This document shows positions 34,101 through 44,900 of a stretch of DNA of 47,918 nt, piece after piece. Position numbers and translations under genes: made by a program. Origin of the DNA: a virus. Within the stretch, counting starts at the first letter, position 1. Every line of letters starts with the position of its first letter. The stretch covers positions 1 through 47,918 of IMG/VR virus record IMGVR_UViG_3300006923_000037; one strand, written 5' to 3'. Under the pieces are notes generated by a model that had not been told where the DNA came from, did no database searches, and saw nothing but the letters and a program-made list of their open reading frames with translations.

Positions 34101-37100
34101 CAGATTTAGACAAATTCGTTGATTTCTATAAATGGATTGATGATTCACTTAACAAATTCCTAGAACAACTGATTCCAGCATCGGCAAACTTCTCTGACAG
34201 AATCCGCAATATGGTCGAGAGTCATGTCCTAGAAAGAAACAAATATTGGACAAAATTCCCAACATTAGAAATGAAGCAGGAAGATCCAGAAGCTGCATTA
34301 CGAGGAGTCAACGAGGTTTCCTATGATTGGAAGCATGGCCATGCGCCAATTCCAATGGTTGATAATAAAAACTGTTTGTGGCAAGACATAAAAAGAGTTC
34401 CAGAAAATGCGAATAGAACTAAAATATATCAAGCAAAGAAATCAATATTTGATAGAAAACTAAGCACTCCGTATCGCCTTATCCTTGATGAATCTCCAAC
34501 AATTCACGGAGGAGTTAACTATTCTCATAATAAAATTATGGATTATGTTAAGTCAACCATCAAATTTGGTTCTTCGGAAGGAGTTACTGTTGGTGATGTC
34601 ACACCCTTAAAAGATTGTGAAGATGTTTATAATCCTTGGAAAAAATCCAAATTAGGTTTTAAAGCAACCACAAATGATACAAGCTATATGTCTGGGAAGG
34701 GCGACGTATTCACTCCATTTAGCTTATATTCTTCATCACTATATAACGATGTAGCTCCTGGTACAAAAATAACAAATATACATACAGATACATACGGTAA
34801 CGATAAAGATGTTCCCATGCAAGGTCCAGCAACTTATGATCTTGTAGGCGGATTGCAATATCGCCACGTTGCACCACTTGCGACCAATAGAACCGAGGGG
34901 TGGAAATTTGAACAACCATCCAAAATTGAAATTGAAAATACGAAAGCCATGGCTTTCATTGCCAACAATAAGGACTACCTCCATATTGCAGATCCCTCAT
35001 GGTTTTCGGGATCAGCAGATGAACTCGGGATTTATAGCTATAGTCTCTGGTTTAAATATGAATCTGGAGATGAATGGCTCGGGTCATCACCGATGTTTTT
35101 TACCTTGGGCGTAAATACAGGAGGGGTAGGCTACACGAGGGTAGGGCCCCTCGTATATTCAGGAGGGCCTGGGGATGACCAAGAATATCTCAAGTTCGCG
35201 GAGGGCTGGGATGACGGAGGAATATTCAGACCTAGCTGGATATCCGACTATGGCGCCATCGTCACCGGATCATGGCAACATTTAGTATGGACTCACGACA
35301 CCACTTCCCCATCGAATGATCCAATTATTTATATCAACGGAGTTTCCTCTTCACTTACCAACGTCATACCACCAGCGGGAGTTTATGTGCCGCCGCAAGG
35401 CGCCTTTGGGGGCGCATTTATTGGATCCATGAACGGCACCGGCACTAACTACATCTCTGGATCGATTGACGAAGTAGCTGTATGGAGTAAGGTCTTATCT
35501 CAAGGGGAGGTTGATGAAATATATAACAGTGGTTGTGTAGCAGATCTTAGCGCTTCGACCGCCGGCCCATCTTTAATTTCTTGGTATCGTATGGGAGATA
35601 CTTCCGGAGATACAGACAACGGTGGAATTATTTATGATGTAATGGGTGTGGCGTCCAACAATGCCACAGGATCTGTCGGTACCTCGGGCACTGGCAATGG
35701 TCCCATGTTTACTACCTCGGTTGTTTCTGGCTGCATTCCTTCCCCCGCCGACTTTAAATTCACTTACCCCGATGTTCACGAGCCAAGAGGCGTTTATTAC
35801 CGAGAACCTCTAGCAAAAAGACCAGTAAATATACGAAACAAGAAAATCGCCTCTCTTGGCAACTATACCAAAGCCTTTGAGGTTGTTCACACAATGGGCC
35901 GTTATGAAAACAACGCTCACTTCGTGAAAAGCGAGGGTTTTGATTTAACAACAGACTATATCTCCTCCTCATTCCCAGGTTCCCCCCTTAGCGACGTTGA
36001 AAAGATTATCCGTGGTAGAACCGAGCATGTCTTCGTGAATCGCTTCTCGGCGCCAGGAGGCCCCTCTACGATGGGCGATTCAGATGGTGGCTGGGGATTA
36101 GACAGGTACTCAGGGGAATATTCGCCAAACAACGATATGAACTCTAGAAATCTAGATGTTAGAAGCGTCAATAATAGTATCTTATCTTCACACGTAAACC
36201 AGTTCGGATACTTCTCGGGTATAAATGTAAAGGAAGCTGCCGGCTCATCGGTAAACGCCTTGGACTACAGCGGAGTTGGTTCTCCCTATCAAGTTAATAG
36301 GAATGCAGAATATCATCCAACCTCCAATATTCCAGGATCCTCCTGCGGCACAAAATACGACAACTATTACGTTCAACACAATATCCCTCGCAACGATTAT
36401 CGATATGCTTGGATCACAGCATCAACGATTTCAGATCAATGCACAACTGCCTCCGCAGATATGGAGTTTGTTAGCGCAAGTGAACAATCTGAAGACTATC
36501 CTTGGCTAATGGGCTTTCAAAACTCCTCTTGGACACAGATACGCGGAGACCAGAATAGTTTAACAAGAGGATATAGGGCTAGCAACACAATAACAATTAA
36601 TCCTCCAAACAAAGATTACCTAACAACAATAAACGCTGGCACAACAGCGGTTCAATCCGATCTACTTCCTCTTGAGAGATATCAAGAAACGCCAGTATTA
36701 TCAAAATACAAAGATCTTACACTAGAAATAATAGTCGCAACATACGGAGATGCTGGAAAAGTAACAAATAACATCAGGCTAAGTCTCCCCTACGGAAATA
36801 ACTTATCCAGTTTCTCAAACGCTAGACTAGTTCAGCTAACAAACCTCATTAAAAACACAAAACAATCTTTCGACACACTAAAAGAGTATTATATAGGAGA
36901 CTCAATAGATCTCGATGCAAACCCAATCGATGCATTTGTATCACTAAAATACCCAGAAATAGTCTATCCCGCAGAAGCAAACTGGGCAACAGGAAAAATT
37001 CGTTCTAGAACACAGTTCGAATGTAAGTTCTGGAAAGATTCGAGAACAGATAGAAATCTAGTTAATTCCTCAACAAACTCTCAGAATATCCAAAGCGGAA

Positions 37101-40100
37101 CACTTGTCCTCGATTCAGCTTCTTTTGGAGGAGTTGGAACCGATGACGATATAACTTATCTAACTTGCTTCTCACAAAGCATGTGGCCACTAGACGCTCG
37201 TATGAACTTTGAAACAGCAGATACAGCATACGACTGGGTTACTACAGTTGGAACATCATCCAATAATACTTGCGGAAATGTCGGTGCATTTTATCCACAT
37301 TATCACGGAGGAGAGGGAGAACTTCAATCTCCTGCACCACAATTACACGGGCAGATGAATGTTGTGGATAATCCTCCTCAATCGCCCGTAACAGTCAATC
37401 GCCCGCTATTCTCCGGCCTACAATACGCCCGCCGCCAAACACTGCCGATGTCGGCATCAACTATGGCATTTAGCGGATATGGTAGGGGGTTTGATATCTT
37501 CGAAGGCTCTGTATCTTCAACTTCTGATGTAATCACCCCAACCTCTTCTATCTCTCGCATTTTTGGTGGAGACACAAAATGGGAAGCAGGAACACAATCT
37601 GGCAAAAACCCATTCTATTATAAGGACTATGATCATTATCTTGAAGATATGAAGGGAAAAACACACGGTTACTCCATACTTCCAGAATTTCGTATTTCCG
37701 AACATATGGAAAGATACATACAGGAAGATAACTTTTTATCAACTGGAAGTGGACTTTTTACAATCACTGGTTCGGACATAGAAACAAGCGGAGAAGAAGA
37801 CTTTTACAAAGTTTATAGTCACTCCGACTTTATGAAACACTTTGAAGTTCTCGATTCCGATCACAAATCAGAGGGAATAAAACTCAAGTGTCGAGCCCTA
37901 AAGAAATTCATTCCTTATGACGGGTTCTATCCAGCCAATAGGTGCATCCAGTTAGGAACACTCTTTTCTCAGTCTTATAGTAAGCATGTCAACAACTATA
38001 AAGACCTAGACGATTATCCCACCGCTGATACCACAACTGCCACCGGCACAGCACAGATGGACAATACACAGGCAAATGTTTGGAACACATACCTACAGCC
38101 ATTTATGAAGCCAGGAATTCTTTTCAATGCGATTAAATCAGGAGTAGCAGTCGACTATCCAATTTTTACAGGAAGTTTCAGCACTATTGATTTAGATGGA
38201 ACCATACCAGGGGGCACTGACGAAATACCGTACACAGGTTCTTTCATTAACGAACTGTTCTTCCACAAGAGAATTCCATTCGAGGCTCTTATAAATCCAG
38301 AATTTCATATGAAAAAAACACCGATTGTTAATATGGATCCCCATCCATCAGCAAGCACAAACACTACAGCGTCTTGGGATGGCCAAGGCAATGTTCTATA
38401 TAAGCGAGCTATGAATAACTTTTTAGCAGAAGTTCCGGAATTCTTCCTCAAGGGAAGCAACATGACAGCGTTTGTTTCGGCACCAGAAGAAGAGTTTGAT
38501 GTAGCAATATCCGGTAAAACCTACTCTGCTCTCGTAAAGCTAGAAAAATCAACTAAAACCCACGATCCCGTATATTATTCAACAGTTGACGATAAATGGT
38601 CCAAAGAAACCGGCGATTTTATAATAGATGATCCAATCTCTTACGCACCAGAAACTATCACGATGTATGACAGGCCCTCCGCATTTGGCCCACCATCAAC
38701 TGCCCAAATAGTCTCTTCTAGTGTCTATGGAGTAGATCTCGATCACGACGGCTCAGGATTGCTTAAAAATCACGGAGGCTCAAACAATGGATATAATATG
38801 CCCTTCACCCCACCCTACTATGATGGGAGCGCTTGGGCAATAATGTCTTTTACCACACCAGCAAGCTGGACAGAATCTAGAATCCCAACTGTTGACGACA
38901 TCACTAATAATTTAGATATTCAATATATTCGAGCGCTCACTGGCGCCAACGCTACTACACTAAAGGCAGATTACGTTACAAATAATTTTGAATATAACTT
39001 ATTCAATGTATCGAGGGTATATCCACACGATAACCTTATTCCTGCTTACGCCGGCGTCCTCGTCAAAAATTATTCTTTTATTACAGCCGCAGCCACAATA
39101 ACCATTTCGGTACCGGGATATGCGGATGTTGTTGGAACAGAAGGGGCTGACTGGATAGCGGCCACTAGCGATATTGCCACAGCCGAAAGTATATGCGACT
39201 GGATCAACGGACTTTCTCATCCACGTCTCGCCGGATCATACTATATACTCTCCCTAATGACCGACGCGACGGCAATTATTGTAGCAAATCCTGCGCCCGA
39301 CAGTGACGCGGGCGAAACTTTTCAAATAAGTTGTAGTTCTAGTACATTGGGAATGTGTGTTGTTGATGGTGTTCCAGGATTATCCCTAGCATGTACTGGG
39401 TCCGGCGATTCTGCGAACTTCTACAATGGCTCCGAAAACAACCTAGATTGTAGTACCTCTCCGACGAGGGAGGAAGTTTTATCATGGATTAAGCTTGGCG
39501 AGATCACTGATTCACCCCTCACTGGAAGTGAAATTGCATATATACACAACGGAGTCTATACGGAGAATATTTCTAACCCATATTATAACATGCTTTATGG
39601 TCCTCAAATGGGAGGAGTCCTAGTCTATTCCCCGGATAGTGCAGGCCATTATAATGTTTGTACATCATCCCTTGATATCATCAACCAAAACGCAATGCAA
39701 CTTTCTGCATCCGTTAATCTCCGTCAGAAAATTAGTACACCATCTACGGTATACAACGCACTAACCGGTGAGTCCCTAACTGTCGATGCTGATCCAAACA
39801 AGAAAACACAGCGATGGGCAATACAAACTAAGTTTGAAACACCAATTCTAAACTTCATTGACTCAGATATAACTCTACCAACTCACGGTTCAGAGTCTTG
39901 TGCAAGAGGAATGTGGCATCAATACGGGAGACTCCCAAATCAAACAGGAGAAAATCCAGAAGGAGTATTTCTTGAGATAAGTGATGTACCAGAAGCCCTA
40001 TATAACACTCTTGGTATTACCCAACCAGAATCTCTAGCAACTTTAGTTGGTTTTGAAACAGGAAAGTCTCCTCTTGGTCAAGTAGCAGAATCAAAAGAAA

Positions 40101-40870
40101 TTAGTGAAGCAGTTGTGGCTGTTCCTTTTATAATCAAAAATGGAAAGAAGAAGTTCTTTAAGCTTCCAAAAATTACAACACAGAAATACATCGCACAAGA
40201 TAAAAACAATAGCCTAATCCAAAGTGTGCCAAATACAGTTTCCAAAATGGTGAGAAAAATGGGTAACTACATGTTCCCGCCAACAATGGATTTCTATAAC
40301 AACGAAAGCATTGATCCATTTGCAATGTATATTTTTGAGTTCAAGCACACACTGTCTCAACAAGATCTAGCAGACATTTGGCAGAACCTACCACCAGAAA
40401 TAGGAACTAAGTTCGAGGAACAAGAAGTTTCTATTAGTCATCCTCTGTTATCATCACTATTATCACCACAAATGAAGCTACTATCTTCCACAAAACTCAA
40501 ACAAGGTAAGCTACGCTGGATGGTTTTCAAAGTTAAAAAGAAGGCAAAGAAAGATTATGGAAGCAAGGTGTTTGGAACAGAAACGATAGAAAGTCCAATT
40601 GGAACAGCCCCGGCACCATCAATATCTCTTGATGGAGACAATATAGTAAGCAAAAATAATGTCCCATCTTATAGTTATAACTGGCCTTATGACTATTTCT
40701 CCTTAATAGAACTAGCACAAATAGAAGAAGAAATAACCTTTGTTGAAAAGCCACCATTTCTATTATCGGAACCTGAATCAGCGCTTAACTCAACAAACTC
40801 AGATACTTCAGGTGTAGGTGGCACCGATGTTGATAACCTGAGCCCCCTAGAAGAAGAGGAAGAACTATAA
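31097..40870 (+). CDS. Giant LamG-containing tail/baseplate protein (3257 aa)
   Basis: This single 9.8-kb frame encodes the largest protein in the window. LamG 1 is at about residues 155-300 (MTVEFWMKRED, DWNHLAFTVKSN, SLDEFRFWKTARTSEEI). LamG 2 is at about 1310-1550 (YSYSLWFKYES, SWQHLVWTHDTT, IIYINGVSSS, SIDEVAVWSKVLSQGEVDEI). A separate Ala/Gly/Ser-rich domain lies at about 2650-2795 (KNYSFITAAATITISVPGYA). Helical wedge-like parts link them (LIRCYGVDDSLVRLNLYG, about 545-562). The C-terminus is acidic. LamG 2 and the third domain are coded by GC-richer DNA than the rest, which suggests inserted modules. By position and size it is a wedge/peripheral baseplate protein with glycan-binding decorations. 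It overlaps both neighbours. Confidence 0.82.
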   Translation: MSIKDLFNKDIPEKFLDAKSQEERGAEAESDGNIKAAIAEDNRFIPQVDFSIPDNFARYGSAEQYYNDAIGRVVSSYPYDGSLKERTEFRNESTYLDLYILDNLYPRTNGYVTFDGNSYITVKGGPNQAPPEHINKETPEKFDKANIYDVEDNRESNLEMDFESGMTVEFWMKREDGADSTVFKLTGSNGLFQVVCKDNLELDVMLESASNSHPFTFASLSPPADDWNHLAFTVKSNATETTVKQYLNGNLVSSSIDSESFSKVVSPHSAFLALSEFTGSLDEFRFWKTARTSEEIGRNWFTHIGGGTNTDLANTDLGVYFKFNEGITGNSTTDSTILDYSGRFSNGTWTGYDGTTNFRSTGSAMVEASAAIREFEDPIIYEEHPDIVTLKANLTRSGSAHDFQNNASIYHTMPDWIIDEDRVENGDTLLKLTQVMSSYFDTLHLQIEALPTIKDMSYPLLDKDEKPNILSKHLLEGYGMITPEIFANADVINTILNRDEDRNFDLDLNDIKNTIYKNIYNNLLYIYKTKGTSKTFRNLIRCYGVDDSLVRLNLYGNNTQVEVNEDKFRVDTVKKKYIDFNGPDRFDGSVYQQTSSDANSISFISASDDAKYTSFTLESEVIFPIKLDQTHENYSSTNFITSSLFGFHGADASDGTNFTWQDPDVRVYAIREEVESKNVKFVLTSSHGAINLETDTYLDTYENEKWNFAIRYKPAYGAGAVESADLQDYTLEFYGVNSEAGVNKNEFLLTASLPSSSVGQSFLTQAKRVYAGSHVTNFTGSNISKTDVKISSVRYWGSYLDNDVIKTHARDPQNYGTLNPSKNTYLWPSQLEDIRIPEVETLFLDWEFNQVSSSNAAGQFSVIDFSSGSSSDTDRYGWYSETSKKLHTGVGDFFIENDNKVADLKYIYAGKQLPPEQISEADLVNIMSQDDNTFTRQTRPIQYYYAFEKSMYQAITDEMLNIFATVTDFNNLIGDPVNRYRQEYKSMQKLRALFFERVGEGADLDKFVDFYKWIDDSLNKFLEQLIPASANFSDRIRNMVESHVLERNKYWTKFPTLEMKQEDPEAALRGVNEVSYDWKHGHAPIPMVDNKNCLWQDIKRVPENANRTKIYQAKKSIFDRKLSTPYRLILDESPTIHGGVNYSHNKIMDYVKSTIKFGSSEGVTVGDVTPLKDCEDVYNPWKKSKLGFKATTNDTSYMSGKGDVFTPFSLYSSSLYNDVAPGTKITNIHTDTYGNDKDVPMQGPATYDLVGGLQYRHVAPLATNRTEGWKFEQPSKIEIENTKAMAFIANNKDYLHIADPSWFSGSADELGIYSYSLWFKYESGDEWLGSSPMFFTLGVNTGGVGYTRVGPLVYSGGPGDDQEYLKFAEGWDDGGIFRPSWISDYGAIVTGSWQHLVWTHDTTSPSNDPIIYINGVSSSLTNVIPPAGVYVPPQGAFGGAFIGSMNGTGTNYISGSIDEVAVWSKVLSQGEVDEIYNSGCVADLSASTAGPSLISWYRMGDTSGDTDNGGIIYDVMGVASNNATGSVGTSGTGNGPMFTTSVVSGCIPSPADFKFTYPDVHEPRGVYYREPLAKRPVNIRNKKIASLGNYTKAFEVVHTMGRYENNAHFVKSEGFDLTTDYISSSFPGSPLSDVEKIIRGRTEHVFVNRFSAPGGPSTMGDSDGGWGLDRYSGEYSPNNDMNSRNLDVRSVNNSILSSHVNQFGYFSGINVKEAAGSSVNALDYSGVGSPYQVNRNAEYHPTSNIPGSSCGTKYDNYYVQHNIPRNDYRYAWITASTISDQCTTASADMEFVSASEQSEDYPWLMGFQNSSWTQIRGDQNSLTRGYRASNTITINPPNKDYLTTINAGTTAVQSDLLPLERYQETPVLSKYKDLTLEIIVATYGDAGKVTNNIRLSLPYGNNLSSFSNARLVQLTNLIKNTKQSFDTLKEYYIGDSIDLDANPIDAFVSLKYPEIVYPAEANWATGKIRSRTQFECKFWKDSRTDRNLVNSSTNSQNIQSGTLVLDSASFGGVGTDDDITYLTCFSQSMWPLDARMNFETADTAYDWVTTVGTSSNNTCGNVGAFYPHYHGGEGELQSPAPQLHGQMNVVDNPPQSPVTVNRPLFSGLQYARRQTLPMSASTMAFSGYGRGFDIFEGSVSSTSDVITPTSSISRIFGGDTKWEAGTQSGKNPFYYKDYDHYLEDMKGKTHGYSILPEFRISEHMERYIQEDNFLSTGSGLFTITGSDIETSGEEDFYKVYSHSDFMKHFEVLDSDHKSEGIKLKCRALKKFIPYDGFYPANRCIQLGTLFSQSYSKHVNNYKDLDDYPTADTTTATGTAQMDNTQANVWNTYLQPFMKPGILFNAIKSGVAVDYPIFTGSFSTIDLDGTIPGGTDEIPYTGSFINELFFHKRIPFEALINPEFHMKKTPIVNMDPHPSASTNTTASWDGQGNVLYKRAMNNFLAEVPEFFLKGSNMTAFVSAPEEEFDVAISGKTYSALVKLEKSTKTHDPVYYSTVDDKWSKETGDFIIDDPISYAPETITMYDRPSAFGPPSTAQIVSSSVYGVDLDHDGSGLLKNHGGSNNGYNMPFTPPYYDGSAWAIMSFTTPASWTESRIPTVDDITNNLDIQYIRALTGANATTLKADYVTNNFEYNLFNVSRVYPHDNLIPAYAGVLVKNYSFITAAATITISVPGYADVVGTEGADWIAATSDIATAESICDWINGLSHPRLAGSYYILSLMTDATAIIVANPAPDSDAGETFQISCSSSTLGMCVVDGVPGLSLACTGSGDSANFYNGSENNLDCSTSPTREEVLSWIKLGEITDSPLTGSEIAYIHNGVYTENISNPYYNMLYGPQMGGVLVYSPDSAGHYNVCTSSLDIINQNAMQLSASVNLRQKISTPSTVYNALTGESLTVDADPNKKTQRWAIQTKFETPILNFIDSDITLPTHGSESCARGMWHQYGRLPNQTGENPEGVFLEISDVPEALYNTLGITQPESLATLVGFETGKSPLGQVAESKEISEAVVAVPFIIKNGKKKFFKLPKITTQKYIAQDKNNSLIQSVPNTVSKMVRKMGNYMFPPTMDFYNNESIDPFAMYIFEFKHTLSQQDLADIWQNLPPEIGTKFEEQEVSISHPLLSSLLSPQMKLLSSTKLKQGKLRWMVFKVKKKAKKDYGSKVFGTETIESPIGTAPAPSISLDGDNIVSKNNVPSYSYNWPYDYFSLIELAQIEEEITFVEKPPFLLSEPESALNSTNSDTSGVGGTDVDNLSPLEEEEEL

Positions 40871-41940
40871 TGCAATTTTTTAATAAGAAAGAACAAGTCA
40901 TTGATTTACAACTTACACAATATGGAAAACACCTCCTCTCCGTAGGAAAACTAAAGCCAGTTTACTATGCGTTCTTTGACGACAATATTTTATACGACAT
41001 TACTTATGCAGATGGCTCAGAAGAACAAAACGATATAGAACCGAGAATACAAGAAAACACACCACAGATTATGACGCAACATGTCTTTAGTGGTCTCGAA
41101 ACAAGCTTTAAAAGATTTTATGATGAACAATTTGATTTAGGAACCTCCGAGAATAGAGAAGGAGATCCCAATACAAACGAAATGGATAGAATCCAGATTC
41201 CCCCAACAGAGGAAAAGCTATTCTCTTTAACTCAGCCACTAGGAACAACACAAGTATACAATGACAGAGCGCCCTCTTGGGATATCGCCATGTTGGAAAC
41301 AGAAATTAGCAGTTCGTCAGGAGTATTAGGCGGAGATTACCAAAATCAACATATCCCACAACTAGAAATAAATGCAGTTCATACTTGGAGATTATCAGAT
41401 ATAAAAAACCCATCTCCAGCAGACATTAGTTTAGCAGGAAACGATTATAGCTCTCTAGTACAAGCCGACGAATTAAACCAAGGCCTGACTTCTGATGGAA
41501 GATTTTATATTATTACACCAGAATTTGTCCTAGCCCAAGTCCTAGAAGAAAACAACGACTTTCAAACAGAGAATTTCGATATTGAAGTCTTTAAATATTC
41601 TGATGATGGAAAAGAACTTACGCCATTAAGTTTTAAAGCGAAAGAAGATAATATAAATTCTCAAGGAGTTTTGGAGATCCCGAAAGAAAAACCATTTGCC
41701 AATACCAGTGTAGATGATACTTATGTAGAATACTATTTTGATATTCTTGTGGATGGAGAAATAGATGAAAAGACCATTTGTGAAAGCGTTGGAAAACTTA
41801 AATCCCGAGGATTCTTAAGAGATGAGGCATTCAATTGTCAAGAGTTTATAACAAAACCAGTGAAACTAGATATCTACACAGATGGCACTCAAGCAAACGT
41901 TTGTTCTACCGATGATCCAGACAAGCCTCCTCAAGCATAG
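40870..41940 (+). CDS. Phage structural protein, hypothetical (356 aa)
   Basis: The product starts MQFFNKKEQVIDLQLTQYGK and continues LLSVGKLKPVYYAFFDDNILYD, an N-terminal pattern that I associate with hypothetical virion proteins of T4-like environmental phages. The rest is acidic and mixed alpha/beta with no domain I can name. The partial gene at the right edge starts with a similar pattern (IxLDxxLTxxG), so the two may be paralogues. The start overlaps the giant protein's stop (TAATG). A 57-nt gap with a late promoter element follows. Confidence 0.7.
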   Translation: MQFFNKKEQVIDLQLTQYGKHLLSVGKLKPVYYAFFDDNILYDITYADGSEEQNDIEPRIQENTPQIMTQHVFSGLETSFKRFYDEQFDLGTSENREGDPNTNEMDRIQIPPTEEKLFSLTQPLGTTQVYNDRAPSWDIAMLETEISSSSGVLGGDYQNQHIPQLEINAVHTWRLSDIKNPSPADISLAGNDYSSLVQADELNQGLTSDGRFYIITPEFVLAQVLEENNDFQTENFDIEVFKYSDDGKELTPLSFKAKEDNINSQGVLEIPKEKPFANTSVDDTYVEYYFDILVDGEIDEKTICESVGKLKSRGFLRDEAFNCQEFITKPVKLDIYTDGTQANVCSTDDPDKPPQA

Positions 41941-41969
41941 AATACTAGAAAACAAAACTCAGGGGCAGC

Positions 41970-41979
41970 ACTATTTATA
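41970..41979 (+). promoter_or_regulatory. Candidate late promoter element (ACTATTTATA)
   Basis: A perfect ACTATTTATA ends 18 nt before the ATG of the 1106-aa structural gene and is followed by a GAAGGAAAAGG ribosome site. It lies in a 57-nt intergenic gap. Confidence 0.6.
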
Positions 41980-41997
41980 AAGAAGGAAAAGGTTTTA

Positions 41998-44900
41998 ATG
42001 TCTGAAGTATCTGATAAAATTAATGAACAAGTTGGTGAATTTTTACCAAATGTCTATTTTAAGCAAATCAGAGTAGATAAAGTAGTTGATACAGATTATG
42101 CGAAAACAAATAATTATCAGAAGAGCAAAATTATCTCTTTTGACAGCGGTATTCTGAGAGTAGAAATAGATTATGTAATAAAAGATTACATTAATGCAGA
42201 TGGCGAAACAACTTGGTTTTATAATTCTGATGTAGTAAACCACATGAGAGTTCAGTTTGCTTGTTCAAAGTCAGAAACGGAAACACAAGAATTGTCCTTT
42301 TTGTCTGTAATAAAAAGCTGGACTTCTAACATAAGAAAAATAGTTCTAAGAGATAAAGCTAACATAGTTTCCAAACACAACCAAATAGTTATAGGAGAAC
42401 AGATTGCTCAACTAGAGGAATTTCTAGCAGATAACGAGTTTTATCAATCACGAGCACCAGGAACTGGGCTTAGGATAATCAATTCCGGTAGGTCTTCCCA
42501 CTTAAAAAATCTTGCAGAACTGGGATCTCAGTCTAGATCAACATACCTCAAAATTATTGAATCCATAAATTCTCGTGCAGATGCATATACAGATGATATA
42601 ACTGAAATAAATTCATACGACACCGACACCGATGACAAAGATCTATTCCCGAGAACCCTAATCGATGACGGCGAAGACATCTCGGATTATTTTATTAATA
42701 ATTCAAATGAAAGAAACAGATTTGTTAATATACAAAAAACATTAGTTCATACTATCTACATAGATAAATTAGGTGATTCACTTGAGCACTTATCTTACTT
42801 TGTATTCGTATATCTAGATCTGGACTCGATAGCAGCATCTTACGGAATAAGCTTAGAACCAGAGCAAACCGGAGTTTTTTCTAATATTAAGGGAGATGTC
42901 TCATCTTATAGCATTATTTCGGATGGCACCCTAAACTCAACAGAAAAGATCGTTGATAAAAGATATGTCTCAAAATCACCACTTCCTAACAACATAAGCT
43001 CTTACTGGCAATCCCCTGATCTAGAGTACGCCATGCAAAGCAGGGAAGCTGTGGATGAGGCAAATACCTTTTCCGTTCGAGGAGCAATAAGAAACAGCAG
43101 ATTAAAACCACAAGATATATTCGTTCAAATTCCAGAAAAGTATGTATCTGAATGTTATATCGCAATGCAAGAAGATCGAGAAGTAAACGGCTCTTTCTTC
43201 GTAGATTTCCGAGGTATTGTCACCAAAAACGCATTATTCGGAGGCCTCGTAAATATGGGCCTCCCGGCCTCAAAAGTTAACGAAATTTACGGATTATGTA
43301 AAATAAAAGAAATCAAAATAACCAGAGAAAGAGTTGAAGAATTAAGCAGCCTAAACCAACTTGGATCCAAAAATGTAGAAATCACAACTTACGAACCAAA
43401 CCTAAACTTGCCCACAACGATTGCTTTAGCAGGTGAAGTTGATGGAGTTTTAAAAGCATCTGATGGAAGCCCAGTTAACCTAAAACAAATATCAGGATCA
43501 AACTTTAAGTTATTGGGAAATACAAACCCAGCAATACAGAGTAGTGGTGTTAGGTTTTATACTTTCCAAGATAAAAGTACCAGAGGATTATCTTACGGAA
43601 AATATAGATACACGATTGAAATGACGATCCACGACGGAACTGTTGATTATTTAAACAATACTTTGAAAGACCTTAAAAGAGCAAAAGCGATAGCAAAAGA
43701 ATATTATGATACAGCCTCAACAGTTGGAGGTACTACGGGTTTCTATAATAAGAAAACTCTTCAATTTACAACAAAGCTATCTGATTATTATTCTTATAAG
43801 GATACCGACACTTATAAAGAGATAAAGCCATGGAATGAAACAGTTAGTTTATATCTGGGAGTCCTTACAGCAATTAATCCAGACTCCTCTTCTTCCGAAT
43901 TAGCCGACGCCAAGCAATCTATTTTATCTTCTATTAGACCCTCAACAGGAAACTTAAATGCTGTATCTGAATATTTAGAAGTTTTAAACAACCTCATCGA
44001 TGAAATGGAAGATGTGTTGGGCACTCGCCTACAATCAGATGACGAACAGAACTTTACTCAAAGATCCGCAAGTTCTAGTAATCGTGGAGACTCCTTAAGC
44101 ATGAAAGCTAAAAAAGCTTTTAAGACGATAATCGATGTCGATAAAACAAGCTCTGGCTATAATTTCCTCAACTTACCAGATGAAAACGAAAAAGGAATCC
44201 AGGCATACACTGTATCTGATTTTATGAAGCGAGCAAAAGATGAAATATTGACATATTGGACAAGCTCGGCGCCATCTTTCAGCTTCTCTTCAGAAGATAA
44301 ACCTTTTCTCACAGATTTAGAACAAAACAAATATATTTATTTTAGTCCATCAAGGATCATATTGAACAAAAATAAAGAAAGTATAGTTGAGCGCACCACA
44401 CCCGGCACCGAAGTCTTTAATGAAGATACATTTAATTTGGTTGGAGTTTCCTCCGAACTAGAAATGGGAGCCTCAACAGCCAAGAATAACATATTAGAGT
44501 TTGAAGGCGACGGAGAATCAACAAAAAGAATAACAATCTACGATAATTTTTTAAATACCTTTGGTGTTGAAATCAACGACAATAAGAGAAAAATCGATAC
44601 GAATAAAGCGCTAACACCCGCAAATATGTTCGACGAAGATACAGACCAACTTACAGATGATGAAATGCTAAGACAAGAGGCAAACATAGATATTCTAACG
44701 AACGAACAGCTTGGAAGTGATATTAATAAGGTCAAAAACATCGAATTAATTTATCAAGCAATCTCCAGTATTTTTGTGAAAGAAAGAAGAAAAGATAATA
44801 AATCCAATTTAAGCGCAGAAAGCTATGATCTGGAGAATGACCAGAATGTCATAAATAAGTTAATTCAACAAATGGAAATCGAGGTATTGGGTGGATCCCC

